Assembly: GCA_903945175.1 (NCBI GenBank)
Contig: CAJAUM010000022.1
Coordinates: forward strand, 1 to 64,000
DNA length: 64,000 nucleotides
Source: an uncultured Bacteroidales bacterium
GTDB lineage: Bacteria; Bacteroidota; Bacteroidia; Bacteroidales; FEN-979
Reading direction: 5' to 3'
The notes beneath the pieces are model-generated. The model did not search any database, was not told the origin of the DNA, and saw nothing but the letters and a program-made list of their open reading frames with translations. Shown here in pieces: positions 51,162-60,005 of this stretch. A program made the position numbers and the translations under genes. The stretch's first letter is position 1, and each line of letters opens with the position of its first letter.

Positions 51162-52957
51162 TTTTCCAGTTTACTGTGTCTTCTGCCGTAGCTAAAATAG
51201 ATAATAAGTCCGATCGCCAGCCACACTAAAAATCTGAGCCAGTTGGTTACCCCAAGCTGGGCCATCAGATAAAAATTGGTTAGCAAACCCAGAACCGGTA
51301 TCAGTGAAAGTTGGTTTCGGATCCCATACCAGGTCAGGAGAATTGCGGTAAGAATAAAGATCAGCATGGGAAATTCAGTAAGGAGCAGGTGATAAAAAAA
51401 AGAACCGTGACGCGTGACGCGTGACGCGTGACCACTGATTATGGATGTGTCAGAAAGTTTGACCGATCCGCTTAAAAAATCAGCAATAAAGGTGTTGATT
51501 TCTGTTTGGTTCCAGTAATACAAAAGAACAAATATCCCGATCCAGATGATTGGCAGAAAATAGCGGCTGTTGAGGTAAGGCACCTGGAATCCTTTATCCT
51601 GTTTCGGAATATCGTTTTTTTTCCACCCGCTTTGCAACACCAAAACCCCAGCCGAAACAAGAATGAAAGCAAACAGGGTTCCGATGCTGGTCAGGTCGGT
51701 CACCTCCGTGAGGTTCATAAACAGAGATGGAATTGCGACCAATATCCCTGCAATGATGGTTGAAAAATAGGGGGTTTTGAACCGGGGATGAATCTTCGAA
51801 AACGATCTCGGCAGCAATCCATCGCGACTCATGCTCATCCAGATACGGGGCTGACCAACCTGGAATACCAGCAGTACACTGGCCATGGCTATGACCGCAC
51901 TGATGCCGATTACGCCGGAAAGCTTGGTCAGATGAAGCTTTTGAAATGCATATGCCAATGGATCACCCACCCCCAGTTCGGTGTAGTGCAACATGCCTGT
52001 AAGCACCAGGCTGATCATGATATAAAGCACGGTGGTGATCACAAGCGCCAGGATGATGGCCCTCGGCAAATCCCTCCGCGGATTTTTGCACTCTTCGGCT
52101 GTAGTAGATATCGCATCAAAACCTATGTAGGCGAAAAATACGCCGGATACCCCTTTCAGCACACCCGACACGCCATTGGGAGCAAAAGGGCTCCAGTTCT
52201 CCGGGTCAACATAAAAAGATCCGACGCCAATGATAAGAAATAAAATTCCGATTTTCAACAGCACCATGGTGTTGCTTGCTATTTTGGTTTCATATATACC
52301 GATGTAAACCAGCACCGTAATCAATACAACTATTGAAAAAGCAGGAACGTCGGCAATAAGGCGAAGTCCGCCGATGACCGGAGCCGAAAGCCAGGCCCTG
52401 TAGGCGATCTGAAGCTGATCAGGAAGGTCAGACAAAGGGATACCGCGCATCAATTCAACGATTGCCTGGTGATATCCCCGGGCGGCTGAGAGATAATCGA
52501 TGCCCATGTATTCAGGCACATGCAAACCAATACCCCCCAGAAAACCGGTGAAATAATCGGACCAGGAAATCGCGACTGCGATATTTCCAATGGCATACTC
52601 CATGATCAGGTCCCAGCCGATAATCCACGCGATGAGTTCTCCGAAACTGGCATAAGCGTATGTATAGGCGCTACCGCTGATGGGAATGATGGAGGCAAAC
52701 TGAGCATAGCACAAGGCAGAAAATCCGCAAGCCATGGCGGTAAAAAGAAAAAGCAGCGATACAGCAGGGCCTCCGCTTGCAGCTGCGTTGCCGATGGTGC
52801 TGAAGATCCCGGCACCGATCACCGCGGCGATGCCTAAGGCAGTCAAATCAACCACATTCAGGCTTTTCTTTAACTCAGAACGTTCACCTACCCGGGTTTG
52901 GGCATCCTTAAGAATATGACTGATGGATTTCTTTCGGAAAAGGTGGTGATTTGACAC
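51128..52957 (-). CDS. APC-family amino-acid permease with an in-frame heptamer insert
   Basis: 609 residues from GTG 52957, with no ATG available before the first helix. There are 12 or more helices of the cationic amino-acid transporter type (ALGIAAVIGAGIFSTIG in helix 1; FFAYIGFDAISTTAEE in helix 6; PRRDLPRAI). It imports amino acids across the inner membrane. After about residue 505, between hydrophobic segments, the stretch GHASRVTRHGS is encoded by a GCGTGAC array read on its open strand. The C-terminus (DNKSVTRDA) is encoded by another array. The expected family length without a C-terminal extension is about 480-500, so both inserts lie in the less conserved tail. Upstream gene of a minus-strand run with TSUP and isoaspartyl peptidase. 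Confidence 0.88.
   Translation of the reverse strand: MSNHHLFRKKSISHILKDAQTRVGERSELKKSLNVVDLTALGIAAVIGAGIFSTIGNAAASGGPAVSLLFLFTAMACGFSALCYAQFASIIPISGSAYTYAYASFGELIAWIIGWDLIMEYAIGNIAVAISWSDYFTGFLGGIGLHVPEYMGIDYLSAARGYHQAIVELMRGIPLSDLPDQLQIAYRAWLSAPVIGGLRLIADVPAFSIVVLITVLVYIGIYETKIASNTMVLLKIGILFLIIGVGSFYVDPENWSPFAPNGVSGVLKGVSGVFFAYIGFDAISTTAEECKNPRRDLPRAIILALVITTVLYIMISLVLTGMLHYTELGVGDPLAYAFQKLHLTKLSGVIGISAVIAMASVLLVFQVGQPRIWMSMSRDGLLPRSFSKIHPRFKTPYFSTIIAGILVAIPSLFMNLTEVTDLTSIGTLFAFILVSAGVLVLQSGWKKNDIPKQDKGFQVPYLNSRYFLPIIWIGIFVLLYYWNQTEINTFIADFLSGSVKLSDTSIISGHASRVTRHGSFFYHLLLTEFPMLIFILTAILLTWYGIRNQLSLIPVLGLLTNFYLMAQLGVTNWLRFLVWLAIGLIIYFSYGRRHSKLENRDNKSVTRDA
51406..51432 (+). repeat. GCGTGAC heptamer array inside the permease gene, 3.9 copies
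   Basis: CGTGAC followed by three perfect GCGTGAC units. The TGA-bearing strand is plus; the gene runs on minus and reads the stop-free complement as HASRVTRH. Confidence 0.9.
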
Positions 52958-53074
52958 TTATTTTTTTTTGATAAAGTTAGAATATTTTATAATTGGGCCA
53001 CAGTTTTGCATTAGAGCGGAATGAAAGGCATCGGGACGGGCGACATTGAAACAGCTGACCGTGGTTATTATTTG

Positions 53075-53082
53075 TATTTTTG
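53075..53082 (+). promoter_or_regulatory. Putative -7 element for the NAD(P)-binding protein gene
   Basis: TATTTTTG fits TAnnTTTG, 14 nt before ATG 53097. Confidence 0.4.
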
Positions 53083-53096
53083 TGGAAAATATACTC

Positions 53097-53714
53097 ATGA
53101 AGATAGCGGTATTTGGCGCAAGTGGAAAGACAGGCATCCTGATCGTATATCAGGCGCTGAACCAGGGCCATGAGGTTACTGCATTTGCCCGGCAACCGTC
53201 GCGTGTAACCATTCAACATCAGAACCTCCGGGTCATCCAGGGTGACATTCTGGAAACTGAAAAAGTCAAGATGGCTGTTTTGGGTCAGGATGCGGTGCTT
53301 TGCACCCTTGGGATAGATAAGAATAAACCCAGCACCCTCCTTTCCGACGGCACAAAAAACATCCTTGATGCCATGGGATCATGTGGCGTCAGCAGATTTA
53401 TCTGCATGTCCTCTGCAGGAATCCTTGGAAATGATGGCGGTTTCTGGTTCGGCAAAGTGATCATGCCCCTGTTTCTCCGCCATGTGTTTGCGGATAAACG
53501 CCGCCAGGCCAAGATAATCCAGGAAAGCATGTCAAACTGGGTCATCGTACGTCCGACCGGACTTACTGATGCCCCCAAGACCAATACGTACAAGATTAAT
53601 TTGGATATTCCGACCTCAAAAAGTATTCCCCGGGCCGATGTGGCTGATTTTATGCTGAAACTGCTGAATAGTACGAAGTATGACGGGAAAATGCCAGCGC
53701 TCTCCAGCTATTGA
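53097..53714 (+). CDS. NAD(P)-binding NmrA/SDR-like protein
   Basis: 205 residues from ATG 53097 (MKIAVFGASGKTG); the frame is open 17 codons upstream but the Rossmann strand begins at this Met. The dinucleotide motif is GASGKTG, typical of atypical short-chain dehydrogenases of the NmrA/BlvrB type. VIQGDILETEKVKMAV and FICMSSAGILG are also usual for them. Family members reduce small molecules or act as redox sensors; no substrate can be assigned. The 3' end overlaps the convergent dxs gene by 7 nt. Confidence 0.85.
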   Translation: MKIAVFGASGKTGILIVYQALNQGHEVTAFARQPSRVTIQHQNLRVIQGDILETEKVKMAVLGQDAVLCTLGIDKNKPSTLLSDGTKNILDAMGSCGVSRFICMSSAGILGNDGGFWFGKVIMPLFLRHVFADKRRQAKIIQESMSNWVIVRPTGLTDAPKTNTYKINLDIPTSKSIPRADVADFMLKLLNSTKYDGKMPALSSY

Positions 53715-55606
53715 ATCATGCGTGACAATGTCTGTACGATGCCCTGGGTGTCGAAGCCGCATTCGTGATGCAGTTCTGCCACAGATCCCTGTTCAATAAA
53801 ATGATCTGGAACACCAAGGCGAACGATCTGCGCGGTATATCCATGATCGGCCATGAATTCCAGTATGGCTGAACCCATCCCTCCCATCACTGAACCATCT
53901 TCAACGGTTACGATTATTTTAAACCGTCTGAAAATTTCATGCATCCCATCCTCATCCAGCGGCTTTAAAAACCGGAGATCAAAATGGGCCACCGAATGAC
54001 CTGATTTTTCAAGCGCGGCGCACGCTTCAACTGCATAATTTCCCACATGACCGAGGGTGATAATCACTGCATCCCGGCCATCTCTGATCATACGTCCTTT
54101 GCCGACCTCTAGTTGCAAAAGGGGTGTTTTCCATTTGGGCATCACGCCCCTACCCTTGGGATAACGGATGGCAAAAGGACCCATTCCTTCCAATTGAGCG
54201 GTGTACATCATATTCCTGAGCTCCTCTTCGTTCATCGGTGAAGCCACTACCATATTGGGAATGCACCGAAGATAGGCCAGATCATAGGCGCCGTGGTGGG
54301 TTGCCCCATCCTCCCCTACCAACCCGCCACGGTCAAGGCAAAACACGACATGGAGTTTCTGAAGGGCTACGTCATGAATAATCTGATCGTAGCCACGCTG
54401 CATGAACGTCGAATAAATATTACAGAAAGGGACATATCCGGAAGCGGCCATTCCTGCGCTGAAGGTCACCGCATGCTGCTCTGCAATGCCGACATCGAAT
54501 GTGCGGTCGGGCATTTTTGTCATCATCAGGTTGAGGGAGCATCCTGTTGACATGGCCGGGGTAACCCCGACAATCTTCGGATTCGCCTCTGCCAGTTCAA
54601 TGATGGTCCTACCAAAAACTGTCTGGTATTTCGGGGCCATTCCATGGCAGTTATCAGCCCTGATCGTACCGGTATTCTTGTCAAATACGCCCGGAGCATG
54701 ATACACCGTCTGGTCCTTCTCGGCCTTCTCAAATCCCTTTCCTTTGATGGTGTGAATATGCAGCAGTTTGGGGCCTTTGATGTCGTTCATGTCTTTGAGT
54801 AATTTCACAAGACGGATCACATCGTTCCCATCCACCGGGCCAAAATAACGGAAATTAAATGCTTCAAACAGATTGCCACTATTCAGCAGGGTCGTTTTCA
54901 GTGCATTTCCCAACTGTTTGACGATGGCACGGGAGTTTTTACCATATTTTGTACCACCTCCCAGTAAAAGCCAAATTTTGTCGCGAAATTTATTGTAGGT
55001 TCTTGAAGTGACAATATCAGCAAGATAATCCTTGATGGCTCCCACATTTTTATCAATGGCAATCTGGTTGTCGTTGAGGATCACCATGAGGTTGGCATTA
55101 GAAACCCCGGCGTTGTTAAGCGCCTCCATCGCCATACCTCCGGTCATAGCCCCATCGCCGATGATGGCGACATGATGACGGTTTGCCTGTCCGCTGAGTT
55201 TGGCCGCCACCGCCATCCCAAGGGCTGCTGAAATTGACGTGGATGAATGGCCTACACCGAATGCGTCATATTCGCTTTCCGACATCTTTGGAAACCCGCT
55301 GATCCCCTGGTAGGTTCGTATGGTTTCAAATCGTTCCTTTCTCCCGGTCAGAATCTTGTGGGCGTAGGCCTGATGCCCCACATCCCAGATTATTTTATCA
55401 AACGGGGCATCATACACGTAATGCAATGCAACTGCCAGCTCTACAGTGCCAAGGCTGGCTCCGAGGTGGCCGGGATTTTCCGACATCACCTCAATGATGA
55501 ACTTCCTGACCTCCTCACACAACTGCGGAAGCTCTTCCAGCTTGAGTTTTTTCAGATCTGACGGAAAGTTGACTTGAGATAAAAGTGGTCCGGAAAACGG
55601 AGGCAT
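53708..55606 (-). CDS. dxs: 1-deoxy-D-xylulose-5-phosphate synthase
   Basis: 632 residues, normal length. The N-terminal thiamine-diphosphate domain has SENPGHLGASLGTVELAVALH and IGDGAMTGGMAMEALNNAG (GDG...N cofactor motif). The central transketolase domain has DVGIAEQHAVTFSAGMA with the catalytic Glu and CLDRGGLVGEDGATHHG. The C-terminal domain is complete. It condenses pyruvate and glyceraldehyde 3-phosphate in the first step of the non-mevalonate isoprenoid pathway. A promoter site lies just upstream, directly beside a heptamer array. Confidence 0.96.
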   Translation of the reverse strand: MPPFSGPLLSQVNFPSDLKKLKLEELPQLCEEVRKFIIEVMSENPGHLGASLGTVELAVALHYVYDAPFDKIIWDVGHQAYAHKILTGRKERFETIRTYQGISGFPKMSESEYDAFGVGHSSTSISAALGMAVAAKLSGQANRHHVAIIGDGAMTGGMAMEALNNAGVSNANLMVILNDNQIAIDKNVGAIKDYLADIVTSRTYNKFRDKIWLLLGGGTKYGKNSRAIVKQLGNALKTTLLNSGNLFEAFNFRYFGPVDGNDVIRLVKLLKDMNDIKGPKLLHIHTIKGKGFEKAEKDQTVYHAPGVFDKNTGTIRADNCHGMAPKYQTVFGRTIIELAEANPKIVGVTPAMSTGCSLNLMMTKMPDRTFDVGIAEQHAVTFSAGMAASGYVPFCNIYSTFMQRGYDQIIHDVALQKLHVVFCLDRGGLVGEDGATHHGAYDLAYLRCIPNMVVASPMNEEELRNMMYTAQLEGMGPFAIRYPKGRGVMPKWKTPLLQLEVGKGRMIRDGRDAVIITLGHVGNYAVEACAALEKSGHSVAHFDLRFLKPLDEDGMHEIFRRFKIIVTVEDGSVMGGMGSAILEFMADHGYTAQIVRLGVPDHFIEQGSVAELHHECGFDTQGIVQTLSRMIQ

Positions 55607-55627
55607 GTTCGTTGTTTAATTGGTCGG

Positions 55628-55635
55628 CAAAGGTA
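55628..55635 (-). promoter_or_regulatory. Putative -7 element for dxs
   Basis: TACCTTTG on the minus strand fits TAnnTTTG, ending 21 nt before ATG 55606. The heptamer array occupies the -33 side. Confidence 0.5.
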
Positions 55636-55644
55636 TAAAAAAAG

Positions 55645-55688
55645 GTGATGCGTGACGCGTGACGAAAGCGTGACGCGTGACGCGTGAC
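55645..55688 (+). repeat. GTGACGC heptamer array between dxs and the DUF59 gene
   Basis: Units GTGATGC, GTGACGC, GTGACGA, then a four-base interruption, then GTGACGC, GTGACGC and a partial copy. It begins 8 nt after the DUF59 stop (minus strand). Here the TGA-bearing strand is plus, opposite to the upstream gene, making it the one exception to the orientation rule. Confidence 0.88.
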
Positions 55689-55696
55689 AGGACGCG

Positions 55697-56029
55697 CTAC
55701 AATAATCCCAAATCCAGCAATGCTGATTCTGAAAGCATCTCTTTATCCCAGGGAGGTTCGAAGGTTAGCTCAACCTTCACGCTACCAACGCCCTCAACCA
55801 GTTTAACTGCATCCTGCACCTCGCCGGGCATGTCTTCTGCAACCGGGCAGTTTGGGGTAGTCAGGGTCATCAGAATTGAAACATCGTTGGTCTGTTCATT
55901 GATCTGAAGATTATATATCAGCCCGAGATCATAGATGTTGACCGGAATCTCCGGGTCAAAAACTGATCGCAGAGCAGCAATAACCTTCGCTTCAAAAGGG
56001 GATTGTATCGGTGAATTCCTGTTCTCCAT
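55697..56029 (-). CDS. DUF59/MIP18 iron-sulphur assembly factor (SufT-like)
   Basis: 110 residues from ATG 56029. The whole protein is one DUF59 domain: AALRSVFDPEIPVNIYDLGLIY, then MTLTTPNCPVAEDMPGEV with the conserved Cys, then VELTFEPPWDKEMLSE. Family members help Fe-S cluster maturation (SufT) or phenylacetate oxygenase (PaaD). Here sufE and sufS are nearby on the same strand, favouring the Fe-S role. It has its own promoter site upstream. Confidence 0.9.
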   Translation of the reverse strand: MENRNSPIQSPFEAKVIAALRSVFDPEIPVNIYDLGLIYNLQINEQTNDVSILMTLTTPNCPVAEDMPGEVQDAVKLVEGVGSVKVELTFEPPWDKEMLSESALLDLGLL

Positions 56030-56044
56030 TTTAATAAATTTTTG

Positions 56045-56052
56045 CAAAGATA
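56045..56052 (-). promoter_or_regulatory. Putative -7 element for the DUF59 gene
   Basis: TATCTTTG on the minus strand fits TAnnTTTG, ending 15 nt before ATG 56029. Confidence 0.47.
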
Positions 56053-56170
56053 ATGAAACCGTGAAATTCCGCCAGGGTTCGATATTTCAGCGATCGTTTG
56101 TCAGAAACCCGCGTTCATCCATGAAATGCCACGTATACTAAGTCATCATGCCATCCAAGATTGGAAAGTT

Positions 56171-56178
56171 TAAATTTG
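56171..56178 (+). promoter_or_regulatory. Putative -7 element, near-leaderless, for the propeller kinase
   Basis: TAAATTTG is followed by three bases and then ATG 56182. Confidence 0.48.
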
Positions 56179-56181
56179 GTT

Positions 56182-59100
56182 ATGTTTAAATACCGGGCAT
56201 CTGTCATCCTCATCCTCCTGATTTTTGCCATAACGGGTCAGGCCCAGCATTTTTATTCCCGGAATTTCACGATTAACGACGGATTGCCCAGCAACATCAT
56301 CCACTCCGTCATAAAGGATTCAAGGGGAATCATGTGGATTGGCACAGGGGGCGGGTTATGCCGCTTTGATGGTACCAACTTTCAGGTGTACAATACCAAC
56401 CATGGACTGGTGGGCGACAATGTATATTCGATTGCCGAAGATAAAAACGGCGATCTCTGGATCGGGTGCATGGCCGCCGGAATATCGAGGTTCGATGGCC
56501 GGACATTTTACAATTACACCACAAAAAACGGACTGGTAAGCAACAATGTCAGGGTCGTTTGGTACTCTGAAAAGTTTGATATCCTCATGATCGGCACCAA
56601 CGATGGCTGCAGCGCGATGGATCAGGGAAAATTTCTCTCCTTTACAACAAAAGAATGGAACCCGGAGTCTGTAAAGATTTTCGTGACCGGGTTTCTCGAC
56701 GGACCTCATTCGGTCAATGTTTACGCCTATTCCACTCCGACCCGTGTTCTTTATGATCCGGTGAAAAAGCGGTACACGCACACGGGGGATAAAAACTGGA
56801 GCAATGCCACCTCTGTTTCACCAGTCATCCTTGCCTCGGGAGATACTGTTGCCGGCGCAGGAAGAAACGGCGTGGTAATTTACAATAAACAGGGGATCTC
56901 CCCCTTTTTGGGTGCAGGCCAGGTATTCGGGCTTTCGGCCGATGCCCGCGGAAATGTTTGGATCGCCGGGTGGGCAGATCCAATAGATCCGAAAACCTAT
57001 TCCAGCGGGCTCTTCAGATATGACGGCAAAACGGCGGAACCACTCAGTGAAAAAACGGGCATCGCCGACCGCAGTGTATGGACAGTTTATTGCGACACCT
57101 GTTATCATCAGGCCTGGGTTGGAACCTTAAACCAGGGGCTGTTCAAAATTCCAGGGCCTTCCTTCACCTGGTACGATACCGGATTTTTTAAATGTAAATC
57201 ATTGAAGATCAATGATCTTCTGTTCGATCGCACCGGGACCCTCTGGATTGCAACCAATACCAGCCTTATCCGGAAATTTCCTGATAACCATGTTGAAATC
57301 ATTGATCCTTCCGGTTATCTCAAATCACAGCGAGAAATTAGGTTAAAGAGCGCAGCTGCCATAAGCAAGGTTTATCTCGACCGGAAGGGTTCATTTGAAA
57401 AGTACGAGGAGCTGATCAGGAATGGGAGCTGGCGCTACATGAACCCCTACCTGAATATCATGGCTGAGTTTGGAGCCACCCGGATTGAACCTCCGGGTTC
57501 GCTTTATAGTCCTGAACAATATGAAAAGTACCTCAAACAGATGCAACAGTTATCTTATGAGCTGTTGATCCGCAATACCTGCCTTGGGAAAGACACGAAG
57601 GGGAATATTTATGCCAGTACTTTTAGTTTTATAAACAAGTTTACTGCAGATAACGGATACCGGCTTCAGGAAACGTTTTATCCGCAGATAGGAGCAGGCA
57701 TAATTGCCATTGACCAGACAGATACCCTTTTTATTGGCGACGTTTGGCACAAGGGCGTTTATATTGCCGCTTTGTTTCCTACATTCAGGCCGGCCATGCA
57801 TCCCTACTACGGATGGGAGGAGGAGAAGGGCCCTCCCAATGTGATCAGCATGGCAAGCCGGGGCAATGAAATCTGGTGCGGAAGCCGAAGTGAAGGGCTG
57901 TTCCGGATTGTCGACGGCCAAATTGACGCCTTCAATACGCAGGAACCATCCCTTCCGAAAATCATCACCGAAATATGCTTCGATCATCAGGGGAATGTCA
58001 TCGCAGGAGGCATCAACGGAGAGATTATCATCGCAAAAACCGAGGGACGGAAACTGACCATCCTGCACCGGATCTCCTCAGCGCAGGGTTTAACAGGCAG
58101 CAGCATCCAGTGGATGGTAGTTGACCGCGACAACATGCTTTATGCCGGCACCAACAAGGGTTTGAACCGCATCGACCTGAACAGGCTTTACCATGACCGG
58201 ATACTGCACATCAACTTTTATGATCAGGATGAAGGCTATTTTGATTATACGGGAAGTACTGCTGAAATTGACAGTTCCGGGAATATTTGGGTAGGAACCA
58301 CTTCCCATTTATTGATGTTCACCCCCCGGCAGCTTGCCTCTGTGTGCAACCAACAGCTTAACTTTCAAATCTCCGGTTTGGATGTTAACAACACACCGTT
58401 TTTATTTCCAAAGGAGGCAGATTCCGATGGTTGGAGCGTCTCTCCTGTGCCTTTATGGAAATTCAGTCACACCGAGAATTCCCTGACATTTTATCTCGAA
58501 GGAAAAGACTTTTCAAATCCAGATCACATTTTTTACCGCTACCGGCTTGATGGTTTGAACAATCGTTGGAGTCCTTTCTCCCCCGATCATAAGGCCGTGT
58601 TCACCAACCTCGACCCGGGCACATACATACTTAAAGCCGAGTGTTACAACAAATCAGATAATCTGAAAATCATGCAGATTGAGTACCCCTTTACCATCCG
58701 AAGTCCCTGGTATTCAACCTGGTGGTTCATCGCTATTTCCATCGTTTTGATTTTCGCATCCGCTTACGGGATTTTCCTGTGGCGAATCAAACGGATTAAA
58801 GATCGCGCAGAGGCAAGGAATACCCTGTTGCTTCAGGTATCCCGGATGGAAATGCAGGCACTTCAGGCACAGATGAAGCCCCACTTCATCTTCAACGCCA
58901 TCAATTCAATGCAGAGTTACATCCTGAACAATAACATCGACAAGGCCTTGCATTACCTCTCAGTATTTTCAAAGCTGATCAGGAAAACTTTGGAAAATGC
59001 CTCAAAAGAATTTATCCCAATCGTCGAGGAGCTCGATTACCTTAAATGTTATATTGAAATTGAAAAAATGAGGTTCGAAGGTCTGTTTGAATATGAAATC

Positions 59101-59487
59101 CATATTGCTCCGGATGTACCATTAGAAACCACCATGATTCCGCCGATGATTGTTCAGCTGTTTATTGAAAATTCAATTAAGCACGGACTGATGAACAAGG
59201 CAAGCGGAGGAATGTTGTTTATCGAATTATCACGCGAAAAGAATAGCATGTTAAAAATGGTGGTTCAGGATAACGGCGTGGGTCGTAAACGCAGCCAGAA
59301 GTTGGAATCGCATATACATGGTGACCATAAATCACTCGGACTCAAGATTACCGCCGACCGTATTCGTTTACTGAACGAAACGCATCATACGGAGGCCTTC
59401 AAAATGATCATCATCGATCTCGATGAGCACGACAGCGAATTTGCGGGGGTGAGGGTCGAATTCTGGTTCCCGGAGATTGAGATGTGA
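56182..59487 (+). CDS. Two-component propeller sensor histidine kinase (LytS/YpdA type)
   Basis: 1101 residues from ATG 56182; the TTG at 56161 lies upstream of the promoter site and is rejected. A signal peptide is followed by a large periplasmic sensor of two-component-regulator-propeller repeats (GLPSNIIHSVIKDSRGIMWIG, NVYSIAEDKNGDLWIG and others, about 25-735). A Y_Y_Y domain (about 763-830) comes next, then one membrane helix (about 846-866). The C-terminal His_kinase domain has MKPHFIFNAINSMQSY with predicted phospho-accepting His901, an N-box MIVQLFIENSIKHG and a glycine motif QDNGVGRK. It should sense an extracellular signal, often a glycan fragment, and phosphorylate a LytTR-type regulator. 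No such regulator is encoded next to it. Confidence 0.9.
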   Translation: MFKYRASVILILLIFAITGQAQHFYSRNFTINDGLPSNIIHSVIKDSRGIMWIGTGGGLCRFDGTNFQVYNTNHGLVGDNVYSIAEDKNGDLWIGCMAAGISRFDGRTFYNYTTKNGLVSNNVRVVWYSEKFDILMIGTNDGCSAMDQGKFLSFTTKEWNPESVKIFVTGFLDGPHSVNVYAYSTPTRVLYDPVKKRYTHTGDKNWSNATSVSPVILASGDTVAGAGRNGVVIYNKQGISPFLGAGQVFGLSADARGNVWIAGWADPIDPKTYSSGLFRYDGKTAEPLSEKTGIADRSVWTVYCDTCYHQAWVGTLNQGLFKIPGPSFTWYDTGFFKCKSLKINDLLFDRTGTLWIATNTSLIRKFPDNHVEIIDPSGYLKSQREIRLKSAAAISKVYLDRKGSFEKYEELIRNGSWRYMNPYLNIMAEFGATRIEPPGSLYSPEQYEKYLKQMQQLSYELLIRNTCLGKDTKGNIYASTFSFINKFTADNGYRLQETFYPQIGAGIIAIDQTDTLFIGDVWHKGVYIAALFPTFRPAMHPYYGWEEEKGPPNVISMASRGNEIWCGSRSEGLFRIVDGQIDAFNTQEPSLPKIITEICFDHQGNVIAGGINGEIIIAKTEGRKLTILHRISSAQGLTGSSIQWMVVDRDNMLYAGTNKGLNRIDLNRLYHDRILHINFYDQDEGYFDYTGSTAEIDSSGNIWVGTTSHLLMFTPRQLASVCNQQLNFQISGLDVNNTPFLFPKEADSDGWSVSPVPLWKFSHTENSLTFYLEGKDFSNPDHIFYRYRLDGLNNRWSPFSPDHKAVFTNLDPGTYILKAECYNKSDNLKIMQIEYPFTIRSPWYSTWWFIAISIVLIFASAYGIFLWRIKRIKDRAEARNTLLLQVSRMEMQALQAQMKPHFIFNAINSMQSYILNNNIDKALHYLSVFSKLIRKTLENASKEFIPIVEELDYLKCYIEIEKMRFEGLFEYEIHIAPDVPLETTMIPPMIVQLFIENSIKHGLMNKASGGMLFIELSREKNSMLKMVVQDNGVGRKRSQKLESHIHGDHKSLGLKITADRIRLLNETHHTEAFKMIIIDLDEHDSEFAGVRVEFWFPEIEM

Positions 59488-59491
59488 ATTT

Positions 59492-59917
59492 TTAACAATT
59501 ATTCTTCATTTTGAACACCGCAGCATACAACTTCATCTGCTTGATCATGGAGCTAAGCCCGTTGCTGCGGGTTGGTGAGAGATGCTCCCGAAGACCGATA
59601 GTGTCAACAAATGAGAGGTCTGCCTTGATTATTTCATCCGGAGTTTGTCCCGAAAATACCCTGACCAGCAAACCGACAATTCCTTTTGTGATGATGGCAT
59701 CGCTGTCGGCGGTGAAATACACAATCCCATCACGAATCGAGGCATGCAACCATACTTTGCTCTGGCATCCCGTGATGACGAACTGGTCTGTTTTGTATTG
59801 TTCATCGATGAGAGGTAAGGTTTTCCCAAGTTCAATCAGGTAGTTGTACTTATCCATCCAGTCATCAAACATTGAAAACTCACCGATGATCTGGGATTGT
59901 ATTTCAGAAATGGTCAT
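59492..59917 (-). CDS. sufE: Cysteine desulphuration protein SufE
   Basis: 141 residues from ATG 59917 (MTISEIQSQIIGEF). The sulphur-accepting cysteine is Cys51 in FVITGCQSKVW, the same number as in E. coli SufE. KADLSFVDTIGLREHLSPTRSNGL is also typical. SufE takes persulphide sulphur from SufS and passes it to the SufBCD scaffold. sufS lies 2.1 kb away on the same strand, beyond a plus-strand padR-pspC pair, so the two are not in one operon here. The converging kinase gene ends 4 nt away. Confidence 0.93.
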   Translation of the reverse strand: MTISEIQSQIIGEFSMFDDWMDKYNYLIELGKTLPLIDEQYKTDQFVITGCQSKVWLHASIRDGIVYFTADSDAIITKGIVGLLVRVFSGQTPDEIIKADLSFVDTIGLREHLSPTRSNGLSSMIKQMKLYAAVFKMKNNC

Positions 59918-59935
59918 GGGCCGCAAATTGGTATA

Positions 59936-59943
59936 CAAAGGTA
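59936..59943 (-). promoter_or_regulatory. Putative -7 element for sufE
   Basis: TACCTTTG on the minus strand fits TAnnTTTG, ending 18 nt before ATG 59917. Confidence 0.5.
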
Positions 59944-60005
59944 CGAAAAATGAGCAGATCAGCGGTCACCCGGGTGTATGTTCATAACTTCTCTAAAATA
60001 ATTAA

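Noticed and set aside
53718-53724. Single GCGTGAC copies, for example here and at 33902-33908
   Set aside because: Single 7-mers are expected several times by chance in 64 kb; only tandem copies were counted.
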